From the NCBI GenBank assembly GCA_946611835.1, contig CAMOEE010000104.1, forward strand, positions 1 through 8,744: DNA of 8,744 nucleotides. Reading direction: 5' to 3'. A program made the translations under genes and the position numbers. Of the stretch, positions 5,465 to 8,744 are shown in pieces. Numbering within the stretch: position 1 is the first letter of the stretch; the number at the start of each line of letters is the position of its first letter. A model generated the notes under the pieces. The model was not told the DNA's origin, did no database searches, and saw only the letters and a list, made by a program, of their open reading frames with translations. The stretch is from an uncultured Treponema sp. (GTDB lineage Bacteria > Spirochaetota > Spirochaetia > Treponematales > Treponemataceae).

Positions 5465-7053
5465 TTGTCTGACGGAATCTTGATGTCGGTGCCGGCGATA
5501 ATCAAATCTGGATTCTTGATTTTGTTGTATGTCGCAATTTTCGGGTATTTCCACGGGGTCTTGTAGTAAGACTCAGAAATATCCCAGAGCGTGTCGCCCC
5601 AGCGGATGTGGTAGTTTACATCTGCCGATTTTTTGACTTCAGGTTTCTTTTCTTCAACAGGAGCTGGTGGTGGAAGAGGAACAACTTTTTCTGGCTCAGG
5701 AGCGATGACGATTTTGTCTTCAACAGCCTGTGGAGCAGCTTCCTCTTTCTTTGGCTCTTCGACAATAACATCGATGTATTTTGTTTCTTCTTTTGGCTCT
5801 TCGATAACCTTTTCGACCTTTTCTGTCTTTGAGAAGAGTTTATCAAGGATAGACACCCCGTTCGTGTTTCGGGAAGCGATGAGATTGTATTTTGAAGGAA
5901 CGATGAAAAGCACCAGAATCGTTGCAATTACACAGATAATGGCACAGATGATGCAGATGATTACAGGCGTACGAGTCTTTTTGCTGTCCTCGTCCTCATC
6001 GTAAAGCGAGGCATGCTCACCTGCGATTGTTTCCTTGTCGTAGAGGTCTGAGAAATCCATTGCGGAACCAACAGCGGCACTTGAGTCAGAACTTGTTCCG
6101 AAAAAGTCGTCGTCATCGTTTGTCGTGTTGAAAGCCGGGTCGTCAAGATCATCGAAATTGAGGCCTGTAGCGTTTGTTGTCGTGTCAGTGTCCTGGCTCT
6201 CGCTTGTGAGGCTGTCAAAATCCGGGAGATCGTAGTTCTCTGGCTCTGGATTGGAATCACTGTCGTCGAAATCTGGCAAAGAGAATTCTTCTGAAGAAAT
6301 GTCATCGCCTGTGCTTACGATTGTCTCGTCGGAAGCCGGCTCTTCAACATTCTCGTCCCCTGTCGGAATTGATTCTGGTTTTGCAAAATCAACTGACTCA
6401 AGGGTGGTGTCCTCAACAGGAATGTCTCTGTCGAGTTCTGAGAAATCAGGAAGTTCTCCCTTGAAAGTTTCGTTTGATGCAGAAGAAGATGTCGGGCTGA
6501 TTTCGCTCGTTACATGCGGCTCTGAGTGGTCAAAGCTGAAAGGCATGTCCTCAAGAACATCAGACTGAATTTCCGGGAGATCTGCTGAAGAATATGTTGT
6601 TTCTTCCTTGCTCGTGCTTGTAAGGTCGTCTGAAAGGGTGCTGGTTTCGTCTGCAGGTGCTTTTGATGCCGCTTTTTCTGCCCCGGAGATTGCAAAATCT
6701 GCTGGTTCTGCCCTTTCTGCGGCTGTGCGGGAAACGAGTGTTACTTCGGTCTCGCTTTTTTTGCCTGTTTCAGGGTCAACGACTGCGGCCGTAAGCTTGT
6801 TTTCCTCGTCAATTTCGACAGAAAGATGAAGCTCCGGCTCTCCGTTCGGGTGAGGGTTAAGTTTTGTGACTTCAAGAGTATCGACATATTCGGCATCTTC
6901 CATAGTTCCGTTTTCTGAGCGATAAAGGTCAATCTGAACTTTTGTCTGATTATCCTTTGCTGTCGTCAAATCCAGCATCCTCTGTTTTGGAGTGCCTTCT
7001 TCGAGAATTGGGTAGAATGTTCCGTCAGCAAGTTTGATTCCGATTGTTTTCAT
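5461..7053 (-). CDS. Membrane protein joining an Hsp70-type peptide-binding domain to a LysM domain
   Basis: A 530-residue protein with four parts. (1) Residues 1-107 match the DnaK beta-sandwich substrate-binding domain along its length: IGIKLADGTFYPIL, then TAKDNQTKVQIDLYRSE, LNPHPNGEPELHLSVEID, and PETGKK, which align with DnaK's SLGIETMGG, TAEDNQSAVTIHVLQGE, INPAPRGMPQIEVTFDID and NSGKE. There is no ATPase domain before it and no obvious helical lid after it. (2) Residues about 110-357 are an acidic Ser/Thr-rich linker with repeated LPDF motifs. (3) One membrane helix, about 363-385, follows KKTR. (4) A Pro/Glu/Lys-rich stretch leads to a LysM domain at 480-527 (YHIRWGDTLWDISESYY...), which binds peptidoglycan. 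With no signal peptide and KKTR before the helix, the N-terminus should be cytoplasmic and LysM periplasmic. The start has a good RBS. Domain calls are strong; the biological role is unknown. Confidence 0.9.
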   Translation of the reverse strand: MKTIGIKLADGTFYPILEEGTPKQRMLDLTTAKDNQTKVQIDLYRSENGTMEDAEYVDTLEVTKLNPHPNGEPELHLSVEIDEENKLTAAVVDPETGKKSETEVTLVSRTAAERAEPADFAISGAEKAASKAPADETSTLSDDLTSTSKEETTYSSADLPEIQSDVLEDMPFSFDHSEPHVTSEISPTSSSASNETFKGELPDFSELDRDIPVEDTTLESVDFAKPESIPTGDENVEEPASDETIVSTGDDISSEEFSLPDFDDSDSNPEPENYDLPDFDSLTSESQDTDTTTNATGLNFDDLDDPAFNTTNDDDDFFGTSSDSSAAVGSAMDFSDLYDKETIAGEHASLYDEDEDSKKTRTPVIICIICAIICVIATILVLFIVPSKYNLIASRNTNGVSILDKLFSKTEKVEKVIEEPKEETKYIDVIVEEPKKEEAAPQAVEDKIVIAPEPEKVVPLPPPAPVEEKKPEVKKSADVNYHIRWGDTLWDISESYYKTPWKYPKIATYNKIKNPDLIIAGTDIKIPSDK

Positions 7054-7058
7054 ATTTT

Positions 7059-7064
7059 CCCCTC
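7059..7064 (-). promoter_or_regulatory. Ribosome binding site of the Hsp70-SBD/LysM gene
   Basis: GAGGGG on the minus strand lies 5 nt before the ATG at 7053. This supports starting the protein directly at the peptide-binding domain, with no ATPase domain missing through a wrong start call. Confidence 0.7.
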
Positions 7065-7066
7065 AG

Positions 7067-7079
7067 CGACATGATGTCG
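7067..7079. repeat. Short inverted repeat in the 28-bp gap between operon genes
   Basis: CGACAT-G-ATGTCG is a perfect 6-bp inverted repeat around one base. In RNA it could form a 5-bp stem with a UGA loop. It sits between the stop of the repeat-protein gene (7082) and the RBS of the LysM gene (7059-7064), so it could affect processing or translation. It is too small and lacks a U-tract to be a terminator. Confidence 0.35.
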
Positions 7080-7081
7080 AG

Positions 7082-7966
7082 TTATTTTGCGTCTACCATT
7101 GTTCTTGGTGTTGTGCTTACAGTTGTGCTTGTTGTCTTTGGAGTTGAACCGTAAGTGTATTCTGAAATTCCTGCAAGCTCGTTCACAGTTGTTCCGAATT
7201 TCTCAGCGACATTGTAGGTCGTTGTCTTGATGATGTTGCCGGCCGCATCATATTTGTAGATGACCCGGACTACAAGCTTGTTCTCATTGTTGTAGGTCTG
7301 CTCTTCCGTAATCTGGTAAGAAGCGTCGAACCTGTATACGATTTTTTTCGTCTGAACTCCGGCTCCGTTTGAGTAAGAAATCTCTGAGAGTTTTCCAGCA
7401 TCGTTGTATGAATAGAGAGCCTTCTGTTCGAGGGCACCTGTTGAAAGATACTGGGCAACTTCTGCGATTCTGTCCTGCTCATCATGTTTTGTGATGATTT
7501 TTGAGAGAAGTGAACCGTCGGCATTGTAGTATGACTCTTCGGTCTGCTTTCCGTTGATTTTCCAGATTGTTTTGTTTACGAGGGCATCGCTGGCATTGAA
7601 CTCTGATTCTTCGGCTTTGTTGCCGTTTGCATCGTAAACAGCGACCATCTTCCACATGATTTTTCCGTCGATGTCAGTGCAGACTGTCTCAACGAGATTG
7701 TTTCCTTCATATTTATAGCTGATTCGGTCAACGAGGGAATCTTTGCTTGTAAGTTCAGAAGCTTCGACTTCACGGCCTGTTGAATCAAAAATATGCACGA
7801 ATTTTGCTCGTGGTGAGCGGTAGTAGTCTCCGAATTTCTCTGTAATCTGATAAACTGTTTTTGTGTATTCTTTTGCACCAAGAGGTTTGAGAGATGCCTC
7901 AGTGTCAAAAGCGAAAGCCTGAACAGAAATAAAAGCGGCTGCCAGGATAAATAAAGATTTTTTCAT
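7082..7966 (-). CDS. Secreted protein with YD-like tyrosine-rich repeats
   Basis: A 294-residue protein of unknown function. It has a clear Sec signal peptide (MKKSLFILAAAFISVQAFA, likely cleaved after Ala19) and no lipobox Cys, so the mature protein should be periplasmic or outer-membrane associated. Residues about 55-252 hold roughly eight degenerate repeats of 20-25 residues with the pattern YxYDxxGNxxExxxYNxDGxLxxK, for example YDANGNKAEESEFN, SYNDAGKLSEISYSN and YKYDAAGNIIKTTTYN. These resemble RHS/YD or MORN-like beta-hairpin repeats, which usually build extended beta structures. An EKFG motif recurs at 43-46 and 255-258, on either side of the array. The tail (about 271-290) is rich in Thr and Ser. 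It is the first gene of the probable operon with the LysM and transglycosylase genes, starting from a strong RBS. A scaffold or ligand-binding role in the envelope is only inference. Confidence 0.85.
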   Translation of the reverse strand: MKKSLFILAAAFISVQAFAFDTEASLKPLGAKEYTKTVYQITEKFGDYYRSPRAKFVHIFDSTGREVEASELTSKDSLVDRISYKYEGNNLVETVCTDIDGKIMWKMVAVYDANGNKAEESEFNASDALVNKTIWKINGKQTEESYYNADGSLLSKIITKHDEQDRIAEVAQYLSTGALEQKALYSYNDAGKLSEISYSNGAGVQTKKIVYRFDASYQITEEQTYNNENKLVVRVIYKYDAAGNIIKTTTYNVAEKFGTTVNELAGISEYTYGSTPKTTSTTVSTTPRTMVDAK

Positions 7967-7971
7967 ATATG

Positions 7972-7976
7972 CCTCC
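7972..7976 (-). promoter_or_regulatory. Ribosome binding site of the YD-repeat protein gene
   Basis: GGAGG on the minus strand lies 5 nt before the ATG at 7966. This fixes the start at the Met that begins the signal peptide. Confidence 0.8.
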
Positions 7977-8023
7977 GTAATAATTTTTCTTTGTAATATT
8001 TTGTTTAAATATCGGTTTTTTTA

Positions 8024-8029
8024 ATTATA
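8024..8029 (-). promoter_or_regulatory. Possible -10 box for the envelope operon
   Basis: A TATAAT on the minus strand would give a start near 8017 and a leader of about 50 nt before the repeat-protein gene. No matching -35 hexamer is seen at 16-18 nt, and the region is very AT-rich, so a chance match is possible. Confidence 0.35.
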
Positions 8030-8062
8030 ACTAAAGAACTTTTATTGCGCTATTTAAATCTT

Positions 8063-8082
8063 AAAAAATTATGAAAAAATTA
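8063..8082 (+). repeat. Direct repeat of A-tracts, possible UP element of nifJ
   Basis: AAAAAATTA occurs at 8063-8071 and again at 8074-8082, so the A6 tracts are 11 bp apart, close to one helical turn. If the candidate nifJ promoter at 8097-8125 is right, these A/T tracts lie just upstream of its -35, where UP elements or curved DNA raise transcription. Confidence 0.4.
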
Positions 8083-8096
8083 ACAGTATTTCTCTC

Positions 8097-8125
8097 TTGT
8101 AAGATTCTTGATTTAGGTTTATTCT
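8097..8125 (+). promoter_or_regulatory. Candidate nifJ promoter
   Basis: TTGTAA (8097-8102), a 17-nt spacer and TATTCT (8120-8125) each match four of six consensus bases. The predicted start near 8132 gives a leader of about 84 nt. Other weak combinations exist in this AT-rich stretch, so the call is tentative. Confidence 0.35.
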
Positions 8126-8154
8126 ATTAAATCAGCAAAAGTATTTTTCAAAAT

Positions 8155-8190
8155 AAGAAGGTTCTAATCCACTCTCGAATCTTCTTTTTT
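8155..8190 (+). terminator. Terminator-like hairpin in the nifJ leader (candidate attenuator)
   Basis: AAGAAGGTTC (8155-8164) pairs with GAATCTTCTT (8177-8186) as a 10-bp stem with one G-U pair and a 12-nt loop. A run of T continues to 8190. The stem is A/U-rich, so it is only moderately stable. It lies between the candidate promoter and the RBS of nifJ, so it may be an attenuator, an mRNA-stabilising stem, or the end of a small RNA. The A-rich left flank means it could also act on the opposite strand. Confidence 0.5.
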
Positions 8191-8203
8191 CTACAATCTT
8201 TAT

Positions 8204-8210
8204 AGGAGGA
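8204..8210 (+). promoter_or_regulatory. Ribosome binding site of nifJ
   Basis: AGGAGGA, an almost full anti-Shine-Dalgarno match, is 5 nt before the ATG at 8216. It is the strongest RBS in the window, in keeping with a highly expressed enzyme. Confidence 0.85.
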
Positions 8211-8215
8211 CTTAC

Positions 8216-8744
8216 ATGTCCAGAAAGAAAATGTCAATGGACGGAAACCAGGCTGCAGCTCATGTAGCTTATGCTTACACAGAAGTTGCTGGTATCTATC
8301 CAATCACACCTTCTTCACCAATGGCTGACTGGGTAGACAACTGGTCTGCAGGTGGTCAGAAGAACATTTTCGGTAACAAAGTTAAGGTTATCGAAATGGA
8401 ATCAGAAGCCGGTGCTGCTGGTACAGTTCACGGTTCTTTGGCATCAGGTGCGCTCACAACCACCTTTACTGCTTCACAGGGCTTGCTCTTGATGATTCCA
8501 AACATGTACAAGATTGCTGCTGAACAGCTTCCTTGTGTTTTCCATGTTGCAGCTCGTTGTGTTGCTACACAGTCATTGAACATTTTCGGTGACCATTCAG
8601 ATGTTTACGCTTGCCGCCAGACTGGTGTTGCAATGCTCGCTGAATCTAACCCGCAGGAAGTCATGGACTTGGCTCCGGTTGCTCACCTTGCAGCTCTCGA
8701 AGGCAAAGTCGCTTTCATCAACTTCTTCGATGGTTTCCGCACTT
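8216..8744 (+). CDS. nifJ: Pyruvate:ferredoxin (flavodoxin) oxidoreductase, N-terminal part
   Basis: The first 176 codons plus one base of a gene that continues past the window; the full family protein is about 1,200 residues. The enzyme oxidises pyruvate with CoA to acetyl-CoA and CO2, using thiamine diphosphate and iron-sulfur clusters, and passes electrons to ferredoxin or flavodoxin in the cytosol. The visible part is domain I. It opens with MDGNQAAAHVAYAYTEV and YPITPSSPMADWVD, followed by MESEAGAAGTVHGSL, TTFTASQGLLLMIPNMYK and NIFGDHSDVYACRQTG. Residues known from the Desulfovibrio africanus enzyme fall at the same numbers: Thr31, Glu64 and Arg114. Codons such as GCT, GGT, AAC, AAG and CAG dominate, unlike the neighbouring genes, which suggests high expression. 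The cluster-binding and thiamine domains are not in view, so intactness cannot be judged. Confidence 0.96.
   Translation, partial: MSRKKMSMDGNQAAAHVAYAYTEVAGIYPITPSSPMADWVDNWSAGGQKNIFGNKVKVIEMESEAGAAGTVHGSLASGALTTTFTASQGLLLMIPNMYKIAAEQLPCVFHVAARCVATQSLNIFGDHSDVYACRQTGVAMLAESNPQEVMDLAPVAHLAALEGKVAFINFFDGFRT

Noticed and set aside
5465..5554. A 30-codon N-terminal extension of the transglycosylase reading frame
   Set aside because: It overlaps the LysM gene, has no RBS of its own, and would bury the lipoprotein signal that begins at the ATG ending at 5464.
5620..5840. Glu/Lys/Pro-rich repeats after the LysM protein's membrane helix as a separate domain
   Set aside because: They look like an extended periplasmic spacer (PEEK-like low complexity) rather than a folded domain.
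5608..6004. Plus-strand open frames rich in Phe/Trp or Ser
   Set aside because: They are the complement of the Glu/Lys/Pro-rich and membrane parts of the LysM gene.
7991..8020. TTGTAATATTTTGTTTAAAT as a possible Rex-type redox operator
   Set aside because: It lacks the TTGTGAA/TTCACAA half-sites, and the match is explained by AT-rich composition.

Overview
The window most likely comes from an anaerobic spirochaete, probably a Treponema of an animal or oral habitat. The sequence shows an anaerobic pyruvate:ferredoxin oxidoreductase, a lipoprotein with a spirochaete-style relaxed lipobox (FTAC), sigma70-type promoters and moderate GC content with AT-rich intergenic DNA. The genus is inferred, not demonstrated.

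Layout. The left edge holds the 5' part of an initiator tRNA (fMet, anticodon CAT) on the minus strand. Its near-consensus promoter lies inside the 3' end of the preceding gene, a PrsW-family membrane protease (65-745, minus). A 46-bp divergent gap separates that gene from a shikimate-kinase-like gene (792-1397, plus). The kinase gene converges on a CPA2-type cation:proton antiporter with a C-terminal CBS pair (1414-3156, minus). Upstream of the antiporter is a probable three-gene minus-strand operon, transcribed from 7966 down to 3191: a secreted protein with tyrosine-rich YD-like repeats, a membrane protein joining an Hsp70-type peptide-binding domain to a LysM domain, and a Slt70-like lytic transglycosylase lipoprotein that starts in an ATGA overlap. 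On the right edge, after a 249-bp AT-rich divergent region, the first 176 codons of nifJ (pyruvate:ferredoxin oxidoreductase) run off the window on the plus strand.

How the genes may work together. The three-gene operon looks like a cell-envelope module: one exported repeat protein, one single-span protein that can bind peptidoglycan outside and (by topology) present a chaperone-like peptide-binding domain inside, and one glycan-cleaving enzyme. The freestanding DnaK-type beta domain without an ATPase domain, tied to LysM by an acidic linker with repeated LPDF motifs, is the most unusual item.

Regulation. Three genes (PrsW-like, kinase, antiporter) have no Shine-Dalgarno sequence and carry a TATAAT-like box 6-8 nt before the ATG, suggesting leaderless mRNAs. 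The repeat-protein, LysM and nifJ genes have clear ribosome binding sites. The nifJ leader contains a terminator-like hairpin that may act as an attenuator. No mobile element or CRISPR array was seen, and no gene-free stretch exceeds 300 bases.
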